DNA from: Dryomyza anilis
Lineage: Eukaryota; Arthropoda; Insecta; Diptera; Dryomyzidae
Direction of reading: 5' to 3'
DNA: 64,000 nucleotides
Assembly (NCBI GenBank): GCA_951804985.1
Contig: OX638133.1
Coordinates: 68,702,367-68,766,366 of the forward strand
In this document: positions 10,733-22,600 of the stretch, piece after piece
Position numbering within the stretch: position 1 is the first letter of the stretch
Layout: each line of letters starts with the position of its first letter
Program-made: the position numbers and the translations under genes
The notes under the pieces: model-generated
The model's input: the letters and a program-made list of their open reading frames with translations, nothing else
Databases searched by the model: none
What the model was told of the DNA's origin: nothing

Positions 10733-11929
10733 AATAGAGATAATAAAAAAGTAATCGGACTACTTTTTTTTCATTATATTAAAATAATTTGAAAATAATA
10801 TAAAAATTTGTGAAAATAATAAAAAAAATTAGTCCGATTTCTACATCCAAACATGGTAAACTAATAGTATTTCAATATAAAAATAATTATTTACACTATT
10901 AAAATTGGTCAATGGGAACGTACCATTACTTCAATAATCAAATTTTTAATGCAATATTATATTGTACCATAGATTTTAATGTATTCTTTTAACTACAACA
11001 AGCAAAACCTACAAATATTTAATGATACACCCTAATTCCAACCTGTGCATAATTTCGCCCTATTTGGTTAAAAGCTTCAAAAAGAAAAATTGCGGGAATA
11101 TTTAAGTAAAAATTTAATTTACAAGAAAAGAATACTATGATTAACTTATTGATATTTATAAATATATATTTTTTGCATATATATTTATAATAATTTTTTA
11201 AACCAAATCGGGCGGATCAATAAAAAAAGGGTTAAATAAAGAATTTACATTAAATGCATTGAGTCCTTACCAATGACGCGTTTAATAAAGTGGATTATCA
11301 CAAAAAAACGTACCAAACGAACATATTTTTATTCGTGTTTATGTTTTCTTATGCCACTTGATTATTATTGGAGAAAACCATTCAAACTTTTTACTATTAA
11401 AAATAATAATATTGAAATATTTAAATTAATAGTACAGACATTTTGGGAATACTGCCAAGTAGACAACCTTCGAATTATTATGAAAAACTTTTAATACATA
11501 ACCCATAAAATCAATGGCCGTACCATTAGTACTTAATGGGACATTTTCTACTTCGTATATGTTTAGTTATTTCGTATTAGAAAATGACCAAGCAGGAAAA
11601 TAAAAAATCCTAGCTGGAAAGAAATATGTTTAAGTTCTGAATATTCCAGTAAAAAAAAAATATAGAAGATATACTTGGAAAAATTCAATTCGATCAAACG
11701 TTGAGCTCTTTTGGCTACATACTAAGAAAGATATAGTTATCACAGCTCTGTCTATTTGCAGACATAAAGATCTCTACTCAATCTTTGCAACATGTTGCAG
11801 GTGGTCATATTGTATTGCTGGAACAACCATCTTTTTTGTTTTGTATTTATTTCAAAATTTACAAACAAAAACAAGTTGATGTGCAAAAGCGCGTTCATAC
11901 AACATACATCATTCTGCCAACATTATCGA
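10733..11929. other. AT-rich stretch, no gene
   Basis: AT-rich with stops in all frames. The only ORF over 60 codons (11273-11494, 73 codons) has no recognisable feature. Confidence 0.4.
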
Positions 11930-12590
11930 GTATCCCCAACAAGAAAGAGTAACTGAGTGCATGAGCCACCTGCTACTCTCTAATGTTGCTCCATTTCATG
12001 CAGCTCTCTACGGTACAACAACAAGAACAGCTGTGGACGTCAACAACAATATTCGACAAAAGCGCCGTCGAGCGAGTACACAATATGCCGTGCAAAAACT
12101 ACTTCAACTCGTTGCGACGCATAGCAACGCGCGAGTGGAGCGTATTTCCCGGCCGGCTTAGCGTTGTTTGGAGCCGGCAATCGACAACGCCGCATCGAAA
12201 GAGTCGCCTAGCGTTGCCAGAAGCGGCGCAAAACAACAGCTCGACTCGCAGCTGCGGCAACACGGCATGGCAGACGATTTTTGAAGGCGACCGATTGCTC
12301 GTTGTTCACCTCTGTTCACATCATGTTCGCCGGTGTCGCCTGCAGCGCTTCGCAAGCGAATCCAAGGCGTGTGTGATTTCATGGACCGACAGCGGCGACA
12401 TTGCCGTCACTGGCCGTCGCTCCTTCACAATGCGCGACGATATTAAACGCGACGGCGAATGTCGTCGTTGCGCGTCTATCGCAAAATATGCCAGGCGCAC
12501 AGCACACACAGAAAGTGGTGGCAAACAAAATGACTTGAGTTGTCGTGAAACCGAGAGAGAGAGAGATTAAAAGTTTATTTTAACTTAAAC
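11930..12590. other. GC-rich island 3 with a 195-codon ORF
   Basis: GC-rich. A plus-strand ORF at 11983-12570 (195 codons) overlaps open frames of 66-74 codons on both strands. Its predicted product is rich in R, S and C, with no domain, signal peptide or membrane segment that I recognise. It ends in a GAGAGAGAGAGA tract. The opening of several frames at once argues for composition rather than coding. An untranslated exon or regulatory element is equally possible. Confidence 0.35.
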
Positions 12591-13560
12591 TAAGAGCTCA
12601 GCATACAACGAGTGACAACAATAACGAGTCACCACCCATCCATGGCAATTCTCAGCTACAGCACTTTGCAGCAACAACGAAATGGAGCAACAATGAGTTC
12701 CCCCAAAGTAACGCATCATATATAGTACATTTGTCGAGTACAGCAGGTGGCGCATAGTTTTTTTTGGGGAGCAACGTGTGCGCTCTTATAAGAGCATATA
12801 TGAAGAAAATATTCCACAGAATTTCTTCTGTTTATTAGCCAGCCATTGTTGTTGAGAGTGAGTTTTTAGTGCCGCTCTTAAATGATTTGCGGTCGTTAGG
12901 TTGTGGAGACGCGACGTCAGAGTATCGAGATTAATTGGCTGCTCACAGATTTTCGTATCAAAACCGGTGTCATGTTGAGTCGCAGAAATCGTAAATACAA
13001 TGTGGCGTGTAATTTTTAATACTTTTGTAGGTTGTTCAAATTTCTGCTTTGTTCAAATTTTTTTTTCTTCATTTATTCTACAACCTTACCAAAAAATTAT
13101 TTAAAATTATACATTAATGGAATTTCCATTACCATTTGATTTATTTATTTATTTCAAAACTAGCTGGACCCGTATACATTCCCGCCAATTGATATTTGAT
13201 TGATATTTTAAATTGATATTATTCCCATTTTTTCCCGCCCACATTTAACATAGTGCTTCCAATATTCATACTCCATACTTCATTTTCGTAAAAAAAATCA
13301 AAGTAAACCAATTTTTTACAACTATTTCGATTTAATACTTTGGAAACACAATATTTACGCAAAAAAATATATATTTGAATGCTCGACAAATCATTCATTA
13401 AGTGTTCAAAACGGTTTTTACCACTAGTCATACAAAATATATTAGAAAACCCTCTGCAAAACTATTGTATAACACCAAAATTAGTTTTGTGATACCCGTA
13501 ATTTTAATTCATCATGCAGTCAAAACTGCTATGTGCATTATTGCATTTATTCATGCTATT
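12591..13560. other. Mixed stretch with possible promoter-like signals
   Basis: GC falls gradually to the right. A perfect 14-bp palindrome GCTCTTATAAGAGC (12782-12795) contains a TATAAG box, and GCGGTCGT, which resembles a downstream promoter element, lies at about 12890. The spacing fits no single transcription start, so I do not call a promoter. The rest is AT-rich. Confidence 0.3.
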
Positions 13561-14135
13561 TACACCCTACACTAAATGGGAAAGGGTATTTTCAGTTTGG
13601 TCATCCGTTTCAACACCCAGAAGGAGGCGTGTCTGGTAAGGAAATGTGTATATATTCTGGATCAGTGTGACCTCTTGAGTCGACTAAGCGATGTACGTCT
13701 GTCCGTTTGTTCATCTATTTGTCCGTCTGTCCGTCTATCTGTGTTCTGTATATATGTTGAAATCACGATTGCCCGAAAACTAAAAGAGTTAGATCATGGA
13801 AACTTAGAATGTAGATTACTTTTATACCCATGATATCTGGTATTGAAAATGGTCATGATCGATCTATTATGATCTGTGAACCAACAACTTACATGAAATA
13901 CCTCATATAATACTGACATTCATGGGTGAATTTCACTACAGGTATTTTTAGGATTCGTACACCTTGGAGTCCTCTGGACTACTCTAAGTAACCACAGACA
14001 TTATCACACATGTTTAGGGTATTTATAAATCCCTTAGACTGACTAAACCTTTCCTAATTCTTACTAACATCATTGCACCAACTATTCAATTTTTTCCTTT
14101 TCTAAAAGTTCTCATGTGACCTAATTTTCTTCACT
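13561..14135 (+). mobile_element. DINE-1-like HINE, copy B
   Basis: It starts TACACCCTACACTAAATGGG and continues with CACCCAGAAGGAGGCGTGTC, GTGTATATATTCTGGATCAG, a decayed GTCTGTCCGT core and GAGTTAGATCATGGAAAC. It ends near CTCATGTGACCTAATTTTC. It has the same order of blocks as copy A in the opposite orientation, and it gives the uninterrupted version of the site hit by SINE copy 4. The 85-codon ORF across it is a shadow. Confidence 0.78.
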
Positions 14136-15016
14136 AGTTATTATTACTATTTATTCTAAATAAATACTAAAGAATTATTCATTTTTTTTTTAAGAAAATA
14201 AAAAAATGTACAATGCAATCAATGGTCCCTTAATGTTAGATTTGTAACTTTTTATTTTTTTTCACATCCTATTTACGATAGACAATTTAATATTTTTATA
14301 TTAACAACTATTCAGAAAAATACCACATGAGCTGAAGTTTCAAGTCGATATATAGTACTGTTAAAAAGTTATAAAGAGAAAAAAATAAAAAGTTGACCAA
14401 AATGGTCCAAACACAGGATTAAGTACACAGATATTTTGAATTAAAAGTTCACTTTTGCCACGTCCATTTCTGTGGACGCACAGGACCATTTTGTTCAAAA
14501 ATACCGTCCTAGTGAGCACATACGTCGGAACATGAAGACCTTGTCCAAATTTCTTGTTCCTAAGTCTAAGGGTTTGGGCTATGAATTAATTAATAAATGA
14601 ATGAATGAAGTGAACTCAGCAGAAGACGTGAGTTTGTTTTGTGTTTGATATACCGCTACACAAGTAATCAAAGTAAGTAATATCAAAACACATAAAGAGT
14701 TCGGACCAAGGAACATTGCTATCGAAATTGTCGGGCACAAACAAGAACATGATTTATTACTAACATAGTCCAATCTAAATATCAAAATGACTAATATTTT
14801 CCATTTGTTGTACTTTTTAAACTATGCCTTTTGCACCTATTTTTTGGTCCTAAATATCCGATCAATTTTCAATAACAACAAAACTTAAAAGACTGTCTCA
14901 GAAGTTCAAATATATGCGCACTGTACTTGCAACTACAAGGTCTCGGCGTCGAATCCCGGCGGTAGTTTAATCTAAGCAATAGATTCACACTAAAATGAAT
15001 ACAATCTGTCCGAGTA
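14136..15016. other. AT-rich stretch, no gene
   Basis: AT-rich with homopolymer runs. A 68-codon minus-strand ORF (14579-14785) has no supporting features. Confidence 0.4.
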
Positions 15017-15098
15017 CACATAAAAAATAATCGACTGAATTTATTAATGAATGCAATTAATATCGGTTGCTATATTTACGTCGATTATTTTTTCTGTG
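15017..15098. mobile_element. Miniature 82-bp TA-flanked MITE
   Basis: The terminal inverted repeats are nearly perfect (CACATAAAAAATAATCGAC on the left, GTCGATTATTTTTTCTGTG on the right), with TA directly outside both ends (15015-15016 and 15099-15100). At 82 bp it is the smallest complete element seen here. Confidence 0.75.
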
Positions 15099-15100
15099 TA

Positions 15101-15419
15101 CGATGAATCTTTGTAGATATTTAGAAAAACGATCGAGGTAAAACAGTTTAAACACCTGAGTTTAAATTGTATTAATCCAATGAATGGTTAGTTCTAAGAT
15201 AGTTCTACTTATATAGCATTAAGAAATAGATGATATAATGGAAGCTATTGGAACAATTAAAATGGCTATATAACTTTAATATCAAATTAAAATTCTTAAT
15301 TATAATTTCTAACTTAAAAAATAATTATTCATAGTAGTAATTCGTCCAATAAACCAAAATAAAATTCCGCGCTCTAAGCCAAATGCAAAAAACATACAAA
15401 AAAAACCAAAGAACAATGT
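15101..15419. other. AT-rich spacer
   Basis: Nothing recognised. Confidence 0.4.
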
Positions 15420-16620
15420 GTAGGTGGTGGTGGATGCTGGGCGACTGATTGACCAAAAATTTTGTACACTCTTGGACACATATTTTTGTATTAGAGCGTT
15501 TTACAAATGCTGAGCACCTATTCAAATTTCATGGATATTCAAAATGGTGCAATCTCGGAGGTTATGTAGCGAAAAAGATTTCGATTTGTCGTCTGTGGAT
15601 TTCGATGGGGGGCGGAGAGGTGTCGACGAAAGCGACAGATGTCACAGATAAACAGGCAATAGTATTAAGGAAAATGAGAGGACAACAAGGAATTATGTTG
15701 ATTGGAAGGACGCACTGCAGAGCACAATCACATTTATCGTCTAACACAAGATGAGTTGAAAGCGGATTATTAGAAAATGTTCGCACCTAAAACATTCTAA
15801 TGATTAAATTTCTACAAATGTCTTACTTAAAGCTATAAAACAATCTATATTTTTATCTAATTGCCACCCTTAGACTGAGTATAGAACGAGTACTCCCACC
15901 ACCGACGGATACTTAATCCGCGGGATATCTAGCAACACAACGCTGAACGCTATTTCGATGTGATTCGAGCAAAAACTAAATTTTATCGGAATTTACCAGG
16001 AATGGAGAAACTGCAGCTCATAAAATCGCACACACAAATAAAAATCTATGTCTCGCCCTGCGCAGATACACGACCTCAATCGAACGAAATCTCTCCCAAC
16101 AACCGGGCGGGAAGCACTTTACTTGAGTTGTTTGGCGCTTAGAGCATTACAGAAAAGTATCCCGCCAATAAAAATCTCTGTAGTTATTATGCTAGAGCTT
16201 TTTTTTGTTTGTTTTTTGGTATCTATTGTGTGGCACTCACATAGAACTATTGGATAAAACTCTGCGTGCTGTCGGACGATGAGTGCCTGTTACAATTTGC
16301 GAGAAAGATCCACTTTTATCTTGTGGCGCACGGGAACAAAAAACCATGTGTGTGTGGCGTGCCGAGTAGAGTCGAGTCGTGCCATGAGTGAGCGCGACAC
16401 GATTTCCTTCTGGTCGACTGTCAAAGTAGTGCGGACAAGTGGAGGCGTTGTGGAGCACCATTCGTGGGGGAACCCGGCACTGAACGACGACATTGGAATC
16501 GGATTCTAGGTATATGTACGAAACACCGGGTAAAAGCAGAACCATGGAAGTAGAGACGGTCAAAGTATGGAACGTACTACTATCGTCGCCAGTTATTTCT
16601 GGGATGTCTGGGGGGCAGAC
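15420..16620. other. GC-rich island 4 (two lobes)
   Basis: It has moderately GC-rich lobes at 15420-15760 and 16020-16620. ORFs of 101 codons (15449-15754, plus) and 108 codons (16237-16563, minus) overlap open frames on the other strand, and neither product has a recognisable domain. No start context or splice pattern decides between them. Possible exon or regulatory sequence. Confidence 0.3.
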
Positions 16621-17869
16621 ATTTCGTAGTGCATTATTTGAGTCTTTATTTTATTAAAATTATTGGTTGTGTAATATTTGATCGAAATGAGATGTCAGAG
16701 AAATTATTATGCTCTATTTTTTTGAATAGCCATGCGTCCGTCTGTCCGATGTATTGTCTGTCTGTCTATCTGGCTGTGACCCTCTTTTGTACGAGCTGCA
16801 AAATATCTCTCCAATTAGCTTAATTGTGTACACTTTTTGTATGCTTAGCTCTTAGTGAGTGAAGTACTTTTTTTTGTTGTTCTTCTCGTCCTGCTGCTCG
16901 TCGGGCTACCATCGACCGTGCCCAGCTCATGCGCACTTCCTTCCGTCTGTCTATGCCTTCAGTTTAGACTCGTGGCAAGCAACATTTATTATTTTTGTGT
17001 ATCTGAACAATGCACATGTATCGCAAAGATACACTATTTGGCGGTAACACGGTACAATTTTGTACCATTTTGTCATGTTGGTCATTAAAACTTAGTGAAG
17101 CGTCAATTGGTTGGTAGAATGGACGACTTGAATTATGAATTTGACATTATTTTTAATTAAAGCAATACAAAAAATACAATTTTTTTTAAGCGAAATTAAA
17201 CATTGGAAATTAATTATCTTGCAACCCATTTGACTATAAATTTTGAATTCGATAAAATGATGACTAATTTACGATATAAAACTCAAGTTATTGTCAAAAA
17301 GATAAAATTTTCTGAACAAATAAAATTTGTTTATCTAATATGAACACCTTTTCGATATAAACTCGGTATCGTTAGTGACAAAATTAACGATATCGTTATA
17401 GAACGTTTCGTTTTTATCGAAAACCCTATCATTCTCGTATTATTTTAGATTATCGAAAATTATAATTTGGACCTATAAATGTTATCGTTTCGATATCGTT
17501 AGGTTTGCTGGGAAGTTATTCAGATCGTCTACCAGGTTATTCCAAATCAGTCAAATGAATTACAGAATAGTGAAATCAAATTCAGAAAAAATGAGATTGA
17601 GTTCAGCCACTTCTAGATTGTGTTCAGCAAGACTCAAATCTAATTTCAAATTAGTCAAATTAATTTCAGAAAAGTCATATTCAATTTGAAAAAACCGTGA
17701 TTTATGTCAGAGTACAGCAAATTGATTACAGAAAACATAAAGTAATTTGAATGATGCAAATAACAAAAAATTAAAAATAGAAATGGAATTCAGACTAGTC
17801 AAATTTACTTTAGGAAAAACTAAAAAAAATGCAGAAAGCGTATTTTCCAAAACAATATTTTACACTCAG
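16621..17869. other. AT-rich stretch with a CTGTCC remnant and cryptic TCAGAAAA repeats
   Basis: A short GTCCGTCTGTCCGATG...GTCTGTCTGTCTATC tract (16738-16770) looks like a HINE core remnant. At 17340-17510 the sequence is rich in ATCGATA/ATCGTT-like words, and 17550-17860 repeats degenerate TTTCAGAAAAGTCAAATT motifs. No gene was seen. Confidence 0.4.
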
Positions 17870-18534
17870 AAAAAAAAATTCTATAAATTTACTCCAAAAA
17901 ACCGACAATAGGATTTATTAATATATTTATCGGCATATACCATTCAAATTACTATTAAATTAATTTTTATGAAAATGTTTATTTTTATACAATTAAATCA
18001 TAACTGTTCTATTGATCAATTTTAATGGAATTTTTTTAACAAAAAGTAGATATTTTATAAATCATATTATTATCCAAATATGATTAGTCCCTTTTTGCAT
18101 AAAACTGAAAAATGATCCATTGTTTTTTTCTGACTATTTTTATCAATCAATTGCCACCTTTCTGAATTAATACGCAGAAATATTTTTCAGAAGTGGCTCT
18201 TAAAATCAAAAAATCTGGAATAAGTTCTTTGGTAATAAGAATATATTCAAGAACACATTCTACAGAATATTTCGGAATTGAATAAATACATTGATGCGGA
18301 GAAAAATTTTAGGTCTTAAAACACGATAAATATATAAATCGTTGGTACAAAACATCGAATTTGTACCGACTGAATCTTCAGCACTTCACAAGATCTTAAT
18401 TGGTCAGAATTAATAAAATTAATATATATGAACAACATGTATAATAAATAATGAGTTATTAGTCCATTGAAGTGACGTATCGCACATCTAAACTAAAACA
18501 CTAAAATTTCAGAAATTTAAAACCAACGTTCTTA
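17870..18534. other. Probable decayed CACTCAGAAAAA MITE, then AT-rich sequence
   Basis: TA followed by CACTCAGAAAAAAAAA at about 17869-17885 resembles the left terminus of the TA-flanked MITEs listed elsewhere. A matching right end (TTTTTTTCTGA) may lie near 18130. The remainder is AT-rich and unassigned. Confidence 0.35.
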
Positions 18535-18665
18535 TACCTTACACTAGAAGTGTAAGTGCATATTCAATTTGGTCATTCGTTTGTAATACCCAGAAGAAGA
18601 CGTGTCTGGTACATATGTCTGCCCATCGTATATCTGTCACGATAACAATAAAACTAGAAGAGCTA
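18535..18665 (+). mobile_element. DINE-1-like HINE, copy C, 5' part
   Basis: TACCTTACACTAGAAGTGTAAG, TTTGGTCATTCGTTTG, ACCCAGAAGAAGACGTGTC and a degenerate core match copies A and B. The element is split after ACTAGAAGAGCTA by SINE copy 4 and resumes at 18971. Confidence 0.75.
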
Positions 18666-18970
18666 ATAATAATAATAGTTTGGCACTACAGTCCTGTAAG
18701 AACTTAGGCCGAGCTCTTCACCATTTTGAGCTGTGCGTGTTATATTTGTAGTCAAAGTGGTGGGACGTACAGAGTATTGCCGAATCCGAACGGCGAGTGA
18801 GAGCTTGTCATATGCAATGTTTACTCTCGTATGTTTGCCATTTACTCCCGAGAGGTAGCGCGGTATAGATAAATGTTTCTATGAAAAGATGTTGTTAGCC
18901 CCAGTCCAGGCTTGAACCGGGGACCTTTCGGCTCGCAGTCCAACGCACTAACCACTGAGCTACCGCGGCT
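18666..18970 (-). mobile_element. tRNA-derived SINE, copy 4, full length (305 bp), nested in HINE copy C
   Basis: The 13-bp target duplication ACTAGAAGAGCTA lies at 18653-18665 and 18971-18983. On the minus strand the element starts AGCCGCGGTAGCTCAGTGG, has the B box GGTTCAAGCC and carries the whole family body. It ends in an ATT-type tail. Removing it plus one duplication restores a HINE sequence that matches copy B, which proves the order of insertion. Confidence 0.95.
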
Positions 18971-19125
18971 ACTAGAAGAGCTAGATCAGTGAAATTCCAA
19001 AGATTACTTATATAATTACGTTGTTTGGTATTGAACAGTGGGTCGATTGTGATCTGAGCCCCGTTCAAATACTACATATAGCATAAACTCTAAATGAGAA
19101 TTCGAAAACCGCTGAATGTTTTGTT
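18971..19125 (+). mobile_element. DINE-1-like HINE, copy C, 3' part
   Basis: It continues the HINE after the SINE with GAGCTAGATCAGTGAAATTC, equivalent to GAGTTAGATCATGGAAAC in copy B. It fades into A- and T-runs near 19130. Confidence 0.65.
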
Positions 19126-19376
19126 TTTTTTTTTGTAAAAACCCCTTTCTTTATTATAAAATATAAAAAAAAAATCGAAATTCGTTACACAGGAATAATT
19201 GCTCTTTGTTACTTGTTTAATACATAAGAACATAATCTCTGCATATCAAGAATAATTGTTCTTAGTTACTTTTCACATTTTGACAGATCGACACACTAAC
19301 AAACGGATTGGCGATGAAAGATGGACTAAAGAAAACAAAGCCCAACTCTAAGGGAAAATATTATGAATCAGTGCTC
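19126..19376. repeat. AT-rich stretch with 'ATATCAAGAATAATTGYTCTTAGTTA' repeat
   Basis: CTGCATATCAAGAATAATTG followed by TTCTTAGTTACTTTT (19240-19275) recurs near 40095-40130 and, more degenerate, at 41085-41115. No gene. Confidence 0.45.
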
Positions 19377-20125
19377 CCCAGCAGGAAATGTCTCCAATGA
19401 TTCCTCGATGACCAATAGAATTTTCGCCCTGCAAAGCATTGATGACATTTTCATACAAATGTCCACTGATTCATGCATGATGTAGCATTAAAGATGTCAT
19501 GCACGTCATTCATCAATAAAGTCACAAATGATTGTCATAAATATTTTTTTTTTTGTAAAATTTTTTTTTTTATTATTTTATTTAATTAATTTTTTTAATT
19601 TATATTCTTTTATTTATCTTATTTTATTTATTATTTCAATTTTATTACTTTCTTCTGTTCTCGGTTGGAATGGTATGTGTACTTGCTAATGTCAATAACG
19701 TACTTCACTAACGGCCATCACATATCAACATTACTACTGCTTATTATCTCGCTTTTATAAAAATTAGTCCCTCAATTTGTGCCTATGAATTATATGGCAC
19801 GGTGACATCGAAACCAATTTTCAGTTTTACGCGTAAATGCTACCCCTAGACATATGTTGTATGCATTTCACATTACACAACGTAAATGCTACATACCTTT
19901 AGGGGCATGTCACGTGAATGATAATGTTCATCAATGACGTCATCAATAACATTTCATCAATGACGTAATTTCACAATGTCATTGATATATGTATATGACA
20001 TATGGTGTATGACGTCTTTAATGCAATGTCATTTATGAAATTGTTGTAGAAATATTCATCAATGACAAATTTTCTAATTTCCTCGATTCATCACCTTGTC
20101 GTCAATGAGGCCATTTTCTGCTGGG
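19377..20125. mobile_element. TIR element CCCAGCAG (749 bp) rich in ATCAATGACGTCA
   Basis: The ends are inverted repeats, CCCAGCAGGAAATG on the left and the complement of CCCAGCAGAAAATGG on the right. Both subterminal arms carry many ATGACGTCAT/CATCAATGA copies, so the ends can fold together. The interior 19670-19915 matches the reverse complement of 26017-26255. No transposase ORF is present. I could not identify a clean target duplication. Confidence 0.65.
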
Positions 20126-20488
20126 ATAGTTCTCTCCCAGACCAGTTCTGCATGAGGTGTAAATTCACCCCTTCTTATGACAACGCCATGTTAAAGTTAC
20201 CAGTTGGTTTCATATAAAAGGGACAAAACTAGGACCGATGCATATTAGCGAAAATTACAGACGAAATAAATAGTTATAATAAACGTAACGTAATGTGCTC
20301 AAATGTATGTCATCGGGAAGGGACGTAACATTTCGATAAATGCGTACATCATATAAATGGTTATAATGAACGTAACGTGACGAACGTGGCCGGGACGTAA
20401 AGATCCGTAGCATTTGGATTGCTACTTTACGTTCCGTTCCGGTGACATTTGACAACGTATGTCTATTACAACTCCAACTTTAGTTGTG
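20126..20488. repeat. Dispersed repeat shared with 27.3 kb
   Basis: GACAACGCCATGTTAAAGTT, GGTTGGTTTCATATAAAAG-like sequence and AACTAGGACCG (20180-20236) match 27317-27380. The following TAGCGAAAATTACAGACGAA resembles 40165-40185. GTAACGT words recur in 20280-20450. No gene. Confidence 0.5.
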
Positions 20489-21026
20489 CACAGAAAAAAA
20501 ATGTACATCATATTGATGAATTCGGTTCTTCAAACCATGATTCATTGTATTGAAGAACCATTCATTATATTAATGACTAACGGCATCAATGTTATGAATT
20601 CTATCATAAATATGTGTGCTTCAATATGATGAACTGTATGTGAAGAATACGTTTCATCATATTAATGAACCAAAATATAAAATAGAACATATATATGTTC
20701 TTCATATTGAAGAACGCTGTTCATTAAACCAAATTTCTATCAAAATATTTTTTTTTCGTTCATTGTATGTTATTTCTTATATAATGCTTGCTCGACATGC
20801 ATGAATTAGTAAAATATTTTATAATATGTTTATTTATAATAACATTTTTTTATTATTAAAAAGTTATATTTACAAAAAAAATATTTAATTTTTTTTTTAA
20901 ATTTTTGTTCGAAAAAAAAAAGTTTTTTGAAAAATTTTTTTTTTGCGGGAAAAATTATTTTTCAAAAAGTTTTTTTGTCCGATATTTTTTTTTCGGGACA
21001 ATATGACAATGTAATTGAATATTTTG

Positions 21027-21113
<87 letters not shown>

Positions 21114-21180
21114 TCATTAATATGTCATTAAATGAACGGTGGTATCAATATGATGAATCTGGTAGTTGGTGAAAAAATTC
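20489..21180. mobile_element. MITE-like element, 'ATCATATTGATGAA' family, copy 2, with (TA)40 inside
   Basis: The left end is CACAGAAAAAAAATGTACATC. The block GAATTCGGTTCTTCAAACC matches copy 1 at 1.28 kb, and the 3' block ATCAATATGATGAATCTGG with AGTTGGTGAAAA also matches copy 1. Many ATGAA/TTCAT repeats make it self-complementary. It is much longer than copy 1, partly because of a TA microsatellite. The right boundary is approximate. Confidence 0.55.
21031..21110. repeat. (TA)40 microsatellite
   Basis: An uninterrupted run of 40 TA dinucleotides inside the MITE-like element. It is likely length-polymorphic. Confidence 0.97.
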
Positions 21181-21589
21181 ATAATATTTATGAATAAATT
21201 ATGAATCATACTGAAGAATCCTTTTCTTTGTTGTGTTATTTGCCACAAAAGAATTGATTCCTCAATTTCCTAAGTTATTTCATTACTAAATACGTCTGCG
21301 TACAAGAGAATCGTAAATTTACGTTATTTACATGAAGTGCCTTAATATCTGATTAAAAAAAAACGTAATAGGTTGGTTTTTTTCTCTACCACGATTATAA
21401 TGATATCCTAATTAATTATAACAATTTAACCGCTCTGTTTTGAAGTTTCCACTCTTTCATGTTGACTTTTTTTGTAATAACTACATAAATGACATAAATC
21501 AAAAATACTACACTTTTCGCTAATTGAAACAGAGTGTCAAACATAAATTCGCACTTAATAAACAGCGAAGCCAACAAAACCCCCTGCCG
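21181..21589. other. AT-rich spacer
   Basis: Nothing recognised. A 94-codon minus-strand ORF (21416-21700) runs into the next island and lacks recognisable features. Confidence 0.4.
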
Positions 21590-22600
21590 ACTCTTGCACC
21601 TTGTGGTGGGGTTGAGGGAGGAGCGCATTGCACTCACTACTAAATTATGAATATGTTCCCTTTTTTTTCGTGCGCTTCGACAAAATTGTGCAAAACACAA
21701 AAACGAGCAAAAACGAAAAAAAAGATGACATACTGCGCAATGAATGTATGCAACACATGCATCGTCACGCCACGCAATGCATCTGTTCAGTTCAGCTCAG
21801 TTTGGATGCGGCTTCGTTCGGTGTGCAAACGAATCTTTGTGCGGTTCGGTCTGCCCAGCTGTCTGTCTGTCTATCCGTCTGCAGCCACAACGACAACGGG
21901 TGGTGCAACCATCGGCAACATCGGCTGCAGCAACAAAAGCAGCAGATGCAGTGTGTCCGCAACAAAACGATGGCAACACCAACAAGCTGGCAACACTCCC
22001 TTGTTCACTCCCCTATGCGACGCTCCATTTCCCACACTCTCACCAACTTACAACTCCACTCCTCAACTCAGTGACTCGCATGCGCTCTCTCCGAGGACCG
22101 AGGAGTTGGCAACCAACGCCAACGTACCGTACCGGTTTTTCTCGCTCCCGTCCTCGCAACACATGGAGTTGCCAACGACTCTTTGCGTGCAGTGGATGAA
22201 AGCAATAAAGGAGGTGGTGACGACCACGATTTTTATGCAACAAATTGCCAGCAGCCAGTTGCTGCGCGCCCAGCAATTGGTGGCAACACACAACAACAGT
22301 GGCGCCCTCTGCGTGTTGCAGAGCGACACTACATAAATGTTGATGATGTTGCTGGCACGCAAAAGAAGTTGCTGCTGCCACCGAACTGTTGCTAAACTTG
22401 TTGTTGCTGTTGCTGCAGTTGGTTTCGTCTCGTTGGCAGACAGGATGAGGCGACTTCGTATGTGGGCACGACGTGCCAGCACGCCATCTGGCGACGTTAG
22501 AGTGATGTGTAGTATGAGTAGAGCAGCTGACATGTTGGTGGTTGCACTTCGAACATTTCTGCTGTTTAAATTATTTAGGCAAATGTATTGTTAACTTTAT
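21590..22600. other. GC-rich island 5 with the longest ORF (229 codons)
   Basis: This is the strongest GC-rich island in the window. The longest ORF, 21647-22336 on the plus strand, overlaps ORFs of 148 and 151 codons in the other plus frames and 113 and 156 codons on the minus strand. The 229-residue product has no domain, signal peptide or repeat that I recognise. CAACAACAG-rich patches (21930-21970, 22240-22300) are typical of fly untranslated exons and regulatory DNA. I do not call a gene. A non-coding transcript, 5' exon or enhancer is more likely. Confidence 0.4.

Noticed and set aside
11983..12570. 195-codon ORF as a protein gene
   Set aside because: Overlapping ORFs on both strands and no recognisable features. 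Composition explains the openness.
20927..21172. 81-codon ORF with a YIYIYI run
   Set aside because: Translation of the (TA)40 microsatellite.
21647..22336. 229-codon ORF as a protein gene
   Set aside because: Five frames are open over the same GC-rich block, and the product has no recognisable domain or bias towards this frame.
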